This document shows, piece by piece, positions 26,581 to 34,875 of a DNA stretch of 64,000 nt (the first letter of the stretch is position 1; each line of letters begins with the position of its first letter). Both the position numbers and the translations under genes were made by a program. This DNA comes from Anaerocolumna sp. AGMB13025 (lineage in GTDB: Bacteria > Bacillota > Clostridia > Lachnospirales > Lachnospiraceae), in NCBI RefSeq assembly GCF_029689925.1, contig NZ_CP121445.1, positions 5,626,501-5,690,500 of the forward strand, in the 5' to 3' direction. Under the pieces are notes generated by a model. The model made no database searches, was not told the DNA's origin, and worked only from the letters and a program-made list of their open reading frames with translations.

Positions 26581-26613
26581 AAAAAGAGGGGGCTCGTGAT
26601 TAGACGAGCCCTC
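26581..26613 (-). terminator. Rho-independent terminator of the aldouronate importer operon
   Basis: On the minus strand GAGGGCTCGT pairs with ACGAGCCCCCTC (one bulge) and is followed by TTTTTAT. It lies 13 bases after the binding-protein stop. Confidence 0.85.
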
Positions 26614-26625
26614 CTGTTACAGTTA

Positions 26626-28347
26626 TTATTGTTCTGGAAGACTGGTGGAATCTCCGAAGTATTTTTCCCATGCTGCTTTACGTTCATCCATAATAGCCTG
26701 CCCGCCAGAGCTTAGATAATCCTTAAGCCCGGAATCAAATACCTCATCAAACTTATCGGCCGCAGCAACTACAGCCTGATCGTACAATGCGTTACGTTTG
26801 TCTGTAAGGGAAGTTCCTACACCCTGTTCAGAAGTAATTTTACCGACATTAGTATTTCTACCGACACGAGGATCTGTCATGGATGCGGCATAAGCCTTCT
26901 CAATATAACGTTGATCAACACCGGCATAACCAAGTGCGATTGATTTAACTGTCTTATCCTTATCGCCAAGATCAAGACCATTACAGGTAATGGTATAATC
27001 AAGGTTATTAACCGAGTTCATGATTTTTTCACCGGTTGCTGCAATTAATTTTATAGAACCGTCTGCTTGTGTTTCATGGGTAACACCTTCGTCACCGATT
27101 TGAAGGAACTGACGGTTTTCAGGTTTGCTGATCCAGTCCAGATACATAAGGGATGCAACTGGTTCATCGTTGGTAGCAGGTAAGAAGATTTTACGGTCAA
27201 TAGGACCTGGAAGGTATTTCTTATATAATCCTGCATCATTGGGAAAGCTGCTGATAGCAATATATCCGGAGTCTGGTCCAACTAACCTTTGTAAATTGCT
27301 CTGAATACTGTCTTCGCCGTTGCGGTAAGGATAATCCCAGTTATGTATGAAGGCACCCACATATCCTGCTTTCATCAAGTTATCTTCTGTGGTATCACCG
27401 GCTGGATAAAGAGCAAAATCTTTCCATACCAGTCCTTCGTTGTACCACTTATTCAGAGTTCTGATAGCTTCTTTGGTGCCAGGCTGTAAGAGTTTTCTAT
27501 CATCAAAGCCATTCACATAATAATCTTTATCAGTTATGGAATCCGGTATAAAGCTTGAAATCAGGTCGTCGGAACGCCAGCCCACGTCAAAGCTTATGGA
27601 GAACGGAATCATCTTGTCGGCATCAGCGCCAAGAAGTGTAGAAGCATTCTCTTTAAAAGCAACTAACATAGCTTCAAACTCTTCTTTGGTTTTCGGTTCG
27701 GCAATATTTAACTTTTTGAGCCAATCCTCACGAACGAAGGTATTAATACGGTTATTAACCAGTAATTTTGCCTCCAGTGCCCATATAGAACCGGTATCCG
27801 GATTCTTATCCCAGTAAATATTGGTGGTACCTAACAGTTCCCATAAATTGGGCAGCAAAGCCTTATTATCTTCTACTAAGGTGTTTAAATCTGTTACACC
27901 ACCCATATCAGCGTAAGTCTGAATGGTAGGATAATCATAGGTAACGCATACGTCAGGTGCATTATCGGATGCAAGGAGATTGTTAAGCTGTTCCACTTCT
28001 GTCCAGCGTGGAACGGGTACAAAGGTAACTTCTACATTGTGATCTCTTAACATACCTTCTTTAATGTAATTCGCATAGTAGTTATCTTCCGGTTTGGAAC
28101 CGCCGTCATTGGCACGGTCATATACTTCCACCGTAATCTGTCTTGTCTTCACAAATTTTCCGTCTACAATTTCAGCATTGCTGTCTGCCGCAGCCGTATC
28201 AGCCGAAGTACTGTCTTTTGTGGCATCGGATACTGCCGTTGTCGTCTGCTGTTCTGCATTGCTGTTTGTTTCCTTGCTCTTACCACATGCCGTAAAAGTT
28301 CCGATTACCATGCAGAAAACAAGCAGGATTGAAATAATTTTTCTCAT
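26626..28347 (-). CDS. LplA-type extracellular solute-binding lipoprotein
   Basis: Lipoprotein of 573 residues with lipobox ending in Cys21 (GTFTACGKSKE). A Thr/Ser/Ala-rich linker follows, then the large two-lobe binding domain typical of family 1/LplA proteins, with VPVPRWTEVEQLNNLLASDN, APDVCVTYDYPTIQTYADMG and WYNEGLVWKDFALY. It is third after the LplB- and LplC-type permeases and lies in the glucuronoxylan locus. By context it should bind aldouronates such as MeGlcA-xylo-oligosaccharides, as described for LplA systems of xylan-degrading Paenibacillus (known family role, inferred here). Confidence 0.9.
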   Translation of the reverse strand: MRKIISILLVFCMVIGTFTACGKSKETNSNAEQQTTTAVSDATKDSTSADTAAADSNAEIVDGKFVKTRQITVEVYDRANDGGSKPEDNYYANYIKEGMLRDHNVEVTFVPVPRWTEVEQLNNLLASDNAPDVCVTYDYPTIQTYADMGGVTDLNTLVEDNKALLPNLWELLGTTNIYWDKNPDTGSIWALEAKLLVNNRINTFVREDWLKKLNIAEPKTKEEFEAMLVAFKENASTLLGADADKMIPFSISFDVGWRSDDLISSFIPDSITDKDYYVNGFDDRKLLQPGTKEAIRTLNKWYNEGLVWKDFALYPAGDTTEDNLMKAGYVGAFIHNWDYPYRNGEDSIQSNLQRLVGPDSGYIAISSFPNDAGLYKKYLPGPIDRKIFLPATNDEPVASLMYLDWISKPENRQFLQIGDEGVTHETQADGSIKLIAATGEKIMNSVNNLDYTITCNGLDLGDKDKTVKSIALGYAGVDQRYIEKAYAASMTDPRVGRNTNVGKITSEQGVGTSLTDKRNALYDQAVVAAADKFDEVFDSGLKDYLSSGGQAIMDERKAAWEKYFGDSTSLPEQ

Positions 28348-28425
28348 CCTTTTTCCTCCTAAAAATTATTTATTATATAATTAATATGTGACATATTACG
28401 TCCGTAAAGAAGTGAAACAGCACTG

Positions 28426-29295
28426 TTATTCCTTAACCGCACCTAAGGTTGCGCCTGTTATAAAATACTTTTGCAGCCAGGGATAAACCACGAGAATTGG
28501 TACTGTGGCAAACATAACGGTGGCAGCCTTTAAGGATTCTGAGAGCCCCGGGCTTGAAAAACCCTCCTTGGTAGAAACTTCAACGCTCATAACATTGTTA
28601 AGAATGTTGTATAACAGCACCTGAATCGGATAAAAACGCCGGTCATTCATAAACATCAGGGCATCGGAGAAACCGTTCCAGCGTCCCACGGCATAGAACA
28701 GGGCAATGGTAGCAATCGCCGGTGTGGAAAGGGGCAGGTAGATTTTAATAAGTATCTGAATATAGCCTGCTCCGTCTATCTCCGCAGATTCCCGTAGACT
28801 ATCGGGTATCCCATATAGAAAACTTCGCATAATTATCATATTGAATACACTTAAACAGCCTGGAATAATAAGTACCGAAGGTTTATTGATCATATCCAGA
28901 TCTTTAAGCAACAGATATAAAGGAATTGTACCTGCATTAAAATACATAGTAAGAATGATGATGGTATTGAAAAAACGACGTCCTTTTAGTTTGTCAAATA
29001 TTAGCGGATAGGCACAAATCGTTGTCATAAACAGTGACAAAATGGTGCAGATAATAGTAAGGATTGCCGTCCACCCAATAGACCAAATGTACTTGGCATC
29101 ACTTAATACTGTCTTATAGGCATCAAAATTCAAACCCACCGGCCAAAGTATAACTTTATTGCGGATTAGTGCGTCGGTAGAACTTAACGAACGGGCCAAT
29201 ACGTAAAGAAGCGGCAGTAAACAAACTAAAATAATCAAACAGCAGATGAAAGCAACAACCAAGTCACCAATTTTAGTAGCTTTCGATTTTATCAT
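28426..29295 (-). CDS. LplC/YtcP-type carbohydrate ABC permease
   Basis: Permease of 289 residues with six predicted helices. The EAA loop is LRESAEIDGAGYIQILIKIY, and the C-terminus YPWLQKYFITGATLGAVKE is typical of the LplC/YtcP subgroup. AGGGGG precedes the ATG. It lies between the LplB-type permease and the binding lipoprotein. The 184 bases separating it from the LplB gene contain duplicated hairpins. No ATPase gene is in the operon. Confidence 0.92.
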   Translation of the reverse strand: MIKSKATKIGDLVVAFICCLIILVCLLPLLYVLARSLSSTDALIRNKVILWPVGLNFDAYKTVLSDAKYIWSIGWTAILTIICTILSLFMTTICAYPLIFDKLKGRRFFNTIIILTMYFNAGTIPLYLLLKDLDMINKPSVLIIPGCLSVFNMIIMRSFLYGIPDSLRESAEIDGAGYIQILIKIYLPLSTPAIATIALFYAVGRWNGFSDALMFMNDRRFYPIQVLLYNILNNVMSVEVSTKEGFSSPGLSESLKAATVMFATVPILVVYPWLQKYFITGATLGAVKE

Positions 29296-29312
29296 ATTTT
29301 ACCCCCTTTGCA

Positions 29313-29438
29313 TATCGCAAGCAGACTTGCGATACTGCCACATATGAAGGTTGAAAGAATCTTTATGTGGCGTCTTTTGGATTCTTATATTTTCTTTCAA
29401 CACTTAACCCATTGCATATCGCAGGCTTCCTTGCGATA
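29313..29438. repeat. Duplicated hairpins inside the importer operon
   Basis: TATCGCAAGCAGACTTGCGATA (hairpin arms TATCGCAAG/CTTGCGATA; 29313-29334) and a near-copy at 29417-29438 (TATCGCAGG/CCTTGCGATA) lie in direct orientation. Between them CCACATA/TATGTGG (29338-29344, 29364-29370) and TTGAAAGAA/TTCTTTCAA (29351-29359, 29392-29400) give further stems. The cluster could tune the amounts of LplB and LplC message. Confidence 0.6.
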
Positions 29439-29479
29439 CTGCTTTATATAAAAATAGGTTGGAAACATCTAACTCCAGC

Positions 29480-30430
29480 TTACCAGATTCCACGTTCACC
29501 AAACTTCTTAGCTATTCCGTTGGCTGCCAGTAAGAAAATTACGCAGACAATGGATTGGAATAGTCCTACTGCCGTTGTCAGGGAAAATTGAAGTCCGCGT
29601 ACACCATTGGTATAAACAAAAGTAGATATAACGTTTGAAACACCCTTAACCAGGTTATTCCCTAATGCATAGGGTCGGTCGAATTCACTTCCCATAATTT
29701 TTCCAAGGCTTAAGATAAGAAGTACAACAATAGTGGAACGGATTCCGGGTAAGGTAATATGCCACATTTTCTTAAAGCGGTTTGCTCCGTCAACCGAGGC
29801 TGCTTCATAAAGCTCTGGGTTTATGCTGGTAATTGATGCAAGATAGATAATCGTGTTCCAGCCCACACTTTGCCAGATTCCTAAAAATATGTAAGTTCCT
29901 ACCCAGTGTGCAGGGTCATTAAGAAATTGAACCGGAGCCAGCCCCATATGAGTAAGTGCCAAATTAATCAAACCGTTCGTAGGAGCAAAAAGCTGCAATG
30001 CCAAACCGGAGATAATAATCCAGGATAGGAAGTGGGGCAGATAAACAACTGTCTGGGTAACCCGTTTGAACCGTCGGAACGTTAATTCATTAAGTAGTAA
30101 GGCCAATATGATAGGTGCCGGAAAACCAATCACCAGATCCAATAAATTTAACAAAAGTGTATTCCTCAGCGCATAGAGAAAGTCTCTGTTGGAAAAGGCC
30201 TGGATGAAATATTGGAACCCATGATTTGCCGCCAATTTCATATCCCAGACGCTTTCGACTATACTGTATTTCTTGAAAGCTATCATGATATACGCCATAG
30301 GAGTATAACGGAAAACCAGGAAATATATAATTGGAAGAGTCAGTAAAAGGTAAAGGGTCCAATAGCGTCTGATATAATTTCGGGTTCGCCTGATTGTTGA
30401 GACCGGCTGTTTCGTCTTAGAAATTTTCAT
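29480..30430 (-). CDS. LplB/YteP-type carbohydrate ABC permease
   Basis: Permease of 316 residues with six predicted helices. The N-terminus (RNYIRRYWTLYLLLTLPIIY) and the EAA loop YEAASVDGANRFKKMWHITL are typical of LplB/YteP. It is the first gene of the importer operon (lplB-lplC-lplA order) on the minus strand. GAGGTG precedes the ATG. The upstream region has a promoter and direct repeats (30547-30640). Confidence 0.92.
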   Translation of the reverse strand: MKISKTKQPVSTIRRTRNYIRRYWTLYLLLTLPIIYFLVFRYTPMAYIMIAFKKYSIVESVWDMKLAANHGFQYFIQAFSNRDFLYALRNTLLLNLLDLVIGFPAPIILALLLNELTFRRFKRVTQTVVYLPHFLSWIIISGLALQLFAPTNGLINLALTHMGLAPVQFLNDPAHWVGTYIFLGIWQSVGWNTIIYLASITSINPELYEAASVDGANRFKKMWHITLPGIRSTIVVLLILSLGKIMGSEFDRPYALGNNLVKGVSNVISTFVYTNGVRGLQFSLTTAVGLFQSIVCVIFLLAANGIAKKFGERGIW

Positions 30431-30546
30431 TTCTGCACCTCTTTCTTAGTTAATAAATATTTATGCCAATACTTCTACATAAACAGGCAAAAGCCAACTG
30501 AATTACAGGAATTATTCGCATTTTTTCATCTCGCAACAAATATATT

Positions 30547-30640
30547 AGTATATTAATATAATAAACTACATCTCAAATTAATCAATAACTCTGTCCGTTC
30601 ACAGCAATTATTAGTAATAAAATGACAATTATTAGTAATA
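30547..30640 (-). promoter_or_regulatory. Promoter and direct-repeat activator site of the aldouronate importer operon
   Basis: On the minus strand TTGAGA (30576-30571), an 18-base spacer and TATACT (30552-30547) form the likely promoter. About 30 bases upstream of the -35, CAATTATTAGTAATA (plus-strand reading) is repeated exactly at 30605-30619 and 30626-30640. The 21-base period equals two helical turns, the usual geometry of AraC-type activator sites. Confidence 0.55.
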
Positions 30641-30740
30641 TCATGAAAAATGACCTTCTGAACGCTTATCTCCAATGCCAAATTTCTGACTGGATAGATA
30701 CCTGACTGGATAGATTTCTTCCTAATAAAAATCATAAAAA

Positions 30741-30785
30741 TGCGAAAAAGGCTCCATATAAACTTATCTATATGAAACCTTTTTA
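30741..30785 (-). terminator. Terminator of the YdcZ-like transporter gene
   Basis: AAAAAGGCTCCATATA and TATATGAAACCTTTTT form a hairpin with one small mismatch region and T/A-rich ends on both strands. It lies about 100 bases after the stop at 30889. Confidence 0.6.
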
Positions 30786-30888
30786 TAGAGATTCTTATAC
30801 CCTTTAGTTACTAACTCAAACTTCGCAAATGCACACTGTTTGACGAGCATAGCGAGGAGTTTGTGGTTTTAGACCTTGCTTTAACCAT

Positions 30889-31314
30889 TTATTCCTGAAG
30901 AAAAATAACTGCTCCTGCCAAAAACATAATCATTCCCATCATTTTCTTAAAACTGATCTCGGCATTATTGACCAGTGCATCAATTAAGAGACCGCTTACG
31001 AGCTGGCCTGCCAGTATGAGAATTAATGTACTTGAAATTCCAAGCCTGGGAATGGATTTAGAGGACAGGTAAATGATAAACGCTCCAAAAAACCCTCCAA
31101 TCAACCAGATTGGATTAACAGAAGTAACCTTCGCATATCTTGGAAGATTGCCTAAAAATAAATTAATAAAGAACATAAATGTCAGACCTACAATTAAGCT
31201 GTGGAGAGTAGCAATACTTGGTGTTAAATATTTTCCAAGCTGCGAATTAATACTTGCTTCTATCGTAGTAAATATTCCTGCCAATATAGCAAGGAGCATA
31301 GCAAACAGATTCAT
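30889..31314 (-). CDS. YdcZ-like DMT-family membrane transporter (DUF606)
   Basis: Small membrane protein of 141 residues with five predicted helices. The motif TTIEASINSQLGKYL in the first part, LHSLIVGLTFMFFINL, and the C-terminal KKMMGMIMFLAGAVIFLQE are typical of the DMT_YdcZ group. Members are putative small-molecule or drug/metabolite transporters whose substrates are mostly unknown. AGGGGGA precedes the ATG. It stands alone, separated from the metallohydrolase by 111 bases. Confidence 0.8.
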   Translation of the reverse strand: MNLFAMLLAILAGIFTTIEASINSQLGKYLTPSIATLHSLIVGLTFMFFINLFLGNLPRYAKVTSVNPIWLIGGFFGAFIIYLSSKSIPRLGISSTLILILAGQLVSGLLIDALVNNAEISFKKMMGMIMFLAGAVIFLQE

Positions 31315-31425
31315 AAAAAATCCCCCTTGTACCTATAATCATAGATATGAAGGGGAGGTTTATTATATACAGGCTATTCGTTAAAACATGTAAAATCAAA
31401 GAAATATTACGTGCTGACCACTGAC

Positions 31426-32487
31426 TCATACCCTGCCAAAAGCTGCCTGGTGACCAATAATTGATGTGTTTTCCGTATAAATCTGGGGAGTTGTTTTACG
31501 GATGGCTATGGTGGAATAACTTCCAAATACCTTCCCGGAAAAGATCAGGGAACCAAAATTAATATTCCCGGCAGTAAGTTCCTCCAGCCGGTTATAAAAG
31601 GAGGTATCATCTGGTATGGCATCAAGTGTGGTGGTTACGAAAGAAAGTACTGGATTTATTTCATCAATGATATAAGAAGGTGAACTGTACTTATGCCCGT
31701 GATGTGCAATTTTTAATATATCACTTTTTAGATAAAAAGAACGGTAAAGGATTAAATCATTCAGACCGCTATAACCCATATCAGCTAAAAACAACGCGGA
31801 TTTGCCATAGCAGACTGCTTGAAAGATCAGCGAATCATTATTAACATTCCCGGCTAAGACTCTGGCTGTGACACCCGCCGTAAGATAAGAGGCTTCCCTG
31901 TTTAACCACTGTATGTAAACGGCAGCATCCAGGGTAAAATTACTGCAAGGATTTGTTCGGCAGGGAAAAATCCATACTCCCTCACCGTTACCATATAATT
32001 CATCTGCTTTTGCCTCAGTGGTTTCATAAGACGGCAGTGCATTTAGATCAAATTCCTCTGAGCTGCGGTTTAAATATCTAAGGATCCCATTGATAAACTT
32101 CACATAATTTTGGTATCTGTCCTTCGGTAATATACTTAACTGCTCTTTTTTATACCTTCTGGCATAGATATGCTCTATGGTTCGTGGATTTAATGCGGAT
32201 TTTAACGTATTCATATAATCGATGACGGCTAAGTAAGCTCCGATATGATCACTGTCATAGTGGGTAATTACCAGGGCTTTCAGTCTGACTGCTGCTCTTT
32301 TGTTAAGTAGTCCGGTAATATCTTCTGCATCCTCATATCTGCCGGTGTCAACCAGCATAAAATCCTGGTTTTTCCTTAACAGAAAAGAATCTGCATCTCC
32401 GATACGGCATATGTCAATATAAAAATTCTCAGGAGCATGTAAGGAATCCAGCGAAGGACCAGAATGAGAAAGAGTGAAGGGTTGCAT
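31426..32487 (-). CDS. ComEC/Rec2-like metallo-beta-lactamase-fold hydrolase
   Basis: Protein of 353 residues with no signal peptide and no membrane helices. The metal-binding motif is THYDSDHIG (His76, Asp78, Asp80, His81). FLADMGYSGLND and LKIAHHGHKYSSPSYIID supply further ligands. The order matches the C-terminal hydrolase domain of ComEC, here as a free-standing cytoplasmic protein. Related proteins are proposed nucleases or phosphodiesterases. No substrate can be read from the sequence. GGAAGGAAG precedes the ATG. Confidence 0.82.
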   Translation of the reverse strand: MQPFTLSHSGPSLDSLHAPENFYIDICRIGDADSFLLRKNQDFMLVDTGRYEDAEDITGLLNKRAAVRLKALVITHYDSDHIGAYLAVIDYMNTLKSALNPRTIEHIYARRYKKEQLSILPKDRYQNYVKFINGILRYLNRSSEEFDLNALPSYETTEAKADELYGNGEGVWIFPCRTNPCSNFTLDAAVYIQWLNREASYLTAGVTARVLAGNVNNDSLIFQAVCYGKSALFLADMGYSGLNDLILYRSFYLKSDILKIAHHGHKYSSPSYIIDEINPVLSFVTTTLDAIPDDTSFYNRLEELTAGNINFGSLIFSGKVFGSYSTIAIRKTTPQIYTENTSIIGHQAAFGRV

Positions 32488-32590
32488 GGTATACTTCCTT
32501 CCGTTTCATTACCCACAATATATTTTGAAATAATAAAAAGGTTCCTTCCTCAGCCCTACGACACAAAATTAATTTGTTCAACAGAACGAA

Positions 32591-32630
32591 CAAAAGCCCC
32601 AAGCTGATAAAAAATCAACTTAGGGCAAAA
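32591..32630 (-). terminator. Rho-independent terminator of murA
   Basis: On the minus strand GCCCTAAGTTGAT pairs with ATCAGCTTGGGGC, followed by TTTTGTT. It lies about 95 bases after the stop at 32726. Confidence 0.75.
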
Positions 32631-32725
32631 AACATTTCACATAACCTATTAATTTACATCCATTCAATAATAAAGCACTCTTTGCACTCCTACCGTATAG
32701 GAACGAATCAATCCTTTACTATATA

Positions 32726-34039
32726 TTACGAAATACACTCTACTTGCAGGACCATCTCAACATTCTCCTCTTCTATGATTTCGATATCTGCTCCCAAACC
32801 AATCAGTTTCGGGAATAAATTATCATAACCTCTCAGGATATGTTCCAAACCGTAGATTTTTGATTCCCCTTCTGCAATTAATGCCGCCATAACCAGTGCC
32901 GTACACATCCGGATATCTGTTCCGGTCATGGTTGTTCCGGTTAATCTTTGAATTCCGTCAATGATAACTTGTGAATACACACTCTCATAGACCATGCCCA
33001 TTCTTCTCATTTCAAACAGATGGTTAAACCGAACCGGAAAAACTGCATCTTTTATAGAGGATTTTCCTTCACAGGCAAGAGCATACACCGTAGCAAAGGG
33101 CTGCAGATCCGTCGGAAACCCAGGAAAGGGTAAAGCTTCAATATTAACGGGTTTTAAAGTGCAGTTTTTAGCATTAATTCTGATACTATTATCATCAACG
33201 GTAATGTCCGCTCCGGAATCCGTTAATATAGTAATTACGGAAATAACATGTTCCGGTATTACATTCTTTAGGACACCGTAACCTTTTGTAGCTGCAATCA
33301 TAAAAAGATAGGTCCCAACTTCCAGTCTGTCGGGCATAACTTCATGGACCGTCCGCTGTAACTTTCTCTTAGACGGCTTGATACGGATTACAGGAGTTCC
33401 TGCTCCCGATATCCTAACTCCCATGGAATTTAATAAGACAGCCATATCGACAATCTCCGGTTCCATGGCAGCATTGTAGATAATCGTTTCACTATCGGCG
33501 GCACTGGCAACTAACATTGCATTTTCTGTTGCACCAACACTTGGAAATCTTAAAAATATCTTTTGTCCTTTGTATGGAAACTGGGTTGCTTCACATTTTA
33601 CGTATCCGTCTATGATTTCTGTCCGAATACCAAATTTATTAAACACATATAAATGGATGTCTATGGGTCTGTTCCCTATCTTGTCTCCACCGGATAACGG
33701 AACAATTGCCTTACCAAAGCGGGCTAATAATACACCGAGAAATAAATTGGAGGCTCGGATTTGGGAAACATACAGTTTGCTTAATTCGGAATAAACCATG
33801 GTTCCTTTGATTTTAACGCTATCTTGTTCATAGGTCATTTGTATTCCGATTTCATCCAAAATTCCTTTCATCGCATCAATATCTGATATTCCGGATATAT
33901 GGGTTAATGTTCCTTCGCCTTCCCCTAAACACATCGGAGGTATTAAGGCCAGAATTGAATTCTTAGAACCACTGATTTCTACTTCTCCCTGTAGTGCTTT
34001 GCCTCCATTCACTTTCAGGTAAGTTTTGCTGTTTATCAT
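32726..34039 (-). CDS. murA: UDP-N-acetylglucosamine 1-carboxyvinyltransferase (MurA type) with Asp in place of catalytic Cys
   Basis: Enzyme of 437 residues for the first committed step of peptidoglycan synthesis (enolpyruvyl transfer from PEP to UDP-GlcNAc). Conserved substrate residues are present: SGSKN with Lys26/Asn27, Arg95 in SQIRAS, GFPTDLQP, and RFNHLFEMRRMG. The loop that normally reads GGCxIG reads SGGDKIGNRPID, so the Cys equivalent to E. coli Cys115 is Asp119 (codon GAC at 33683-33685). Asp at this site is known in naturally fosfomycin-resistant MurA enzymes such as that of Mycobacterium tuberculosis. Firmicutes often carry two MurA paralogues, and this could be the second. AAAGGG precedes the ATG. 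Confidence 0.93.
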   Translation of the reverse strand: MINSKTYLKVNGGKALQGEVEISGSKNSILALIPPMCLGEGEGTLTHISGISDIDAMKGILDEIGIQMTYEQDSVKIKGTMVYSELSKLYVSQIRASNLFLGVLLARFGKAIVPLSGGDKIGNRPIDIHLYVFNKFGIRTEIIDGYVKCEATQFPYKGQKIFLRFPSVGATENAMLVASAADSETIIYNAAMEPEIVDMAVLLNSMGVRISGAGTPVIRIKPSKRKLQRTVHEVMPDRLEVGTYLFMIAATKGYGVLKNVIPEHVISVITILTDSGADITVDDNSIRINAKNCTLKPVNIEALPFPGFPTDLQPFATVYALACEGKSSIKDAVFPVRFNHLFEMRRMGMVYESVYSQVIIDGIQRLTGTTMTGTDIRMCTALVMAALIAEGESKIYGLEHILRGYDNLFPKLIGLGADIEIIEEENVEMVLQVECIS

Positions 34040-34379
34040 GTTTATACCCTTTCTTATTCCTTATAAGCAGACTTCTCCCTGATTTACCTTTTCTTTTTGG
34101 AAGGTTTTGCAGTCCGCATCCGATAATTCATATATGTATCTATAATATAAATATTCATTTGAATCATATTTGTTAAAATTTCTTAAGTATATAAAATTTT
34201 TGTAAATATCATCTTGTTACAATATTAACATTTCAGACCAAATTTTTCAATCTATTTCAATATCATTCGTTACTTTGTTACTGATTTAAGCAGCCTGCAG
34301 AAAAATAACAGCTTATTTTCCCGGGTTTTACGTTTTGTAATATGTAGATACACCAGAATGCCAGTTTTCTGTTTCAAAT

Positions 34380-34418
34380 TTAATTAAGTGTTGACTTAAT
34401 CAAATTCGGAACTATAAT
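34380..34418 (+). promoter_or_regulatory. Promoter with overlapping operator for the ArsR-MATE operon
   Basis: TTGACT (34391-34396), a 16-base spacer and TATAAT (34413-34418) form a strong promoter. The inverted repeat TTAATTAAGT-GTTG-ACTTAATCAA (34380-34403; one mismatch) overlaps the -35, the usual place for an ArsR repressor operator. It is 77 bases before the ArsR start. Confidence 0.7.
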
Positions 34419-34494
34419 GTATGTTATATATATTTTATTGGACATGCTATATTCATACATATTTTTTACCGATTTATAAAGGAGGATATTCAGG

Positions 34495-34860
34495 ATGGAC
34501 ATTACGAATCAACTAAAAGCGATTTCAGATCCGACCAGATATAAGATTATAACTCTGCTTCTGGAACGGCACTACTGTGTCCGGGTTATTTCAAAAAAGA
34601 TAGGTATCAGTGAATCTGCGGTATCCCAGCATATGCAGCTTTTAAGGGACGCAGATATTATATATGGGAAAAAGTTAGGGTATCATATGCATTATATTGT
34701 TAAAACTGATACTCTGAAATTGATTGAAACTACTATCTCTGACATGACCCGGTTGGCAGAACAATCCCAAAAAGAAATAAAGAATTGTTTCTGTGAGTAT
34801 GATTGTGACAGTAAAATCAAAAGAGAACGCGTGTGTCTAGCACCGAACAGTAAAATTTAA
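34495..34860 (+). CDS. ArsR-family repressor with Cys-rich tail
   Basis: Small winged-helix repressor of 121 residues. The DNA-binding part is SDPTRYKIITLLL, then KKIGISESAVSQHMQLLRDA. Cys28 lies at the start of helix 3 and Cys98, Cys100, Cys104 and Cys114 form a Cys-rich tail, so metal or thiol sensing is plausible. The canonical CxC pair of ArsR helix 4 is not present. It is 15 bases upstream of a MATE exporter with the same promoter, so it likely represses both. AAGGAGG precedes the ATG. Confidence 0.88.
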   Translation: MDITNQLKAISDPTRYKIITLLLERHYCVRVISKKIGISESAVSQHMQLLRDADIIYGKKLGYHMHYIVKTDTLKLIETTISDMTRLAEQSQKEIKNCFCEYDCDSKIKRERVCLAPNSKI

Positions 34861-34875
34861 AGGAGAACTCTACAA

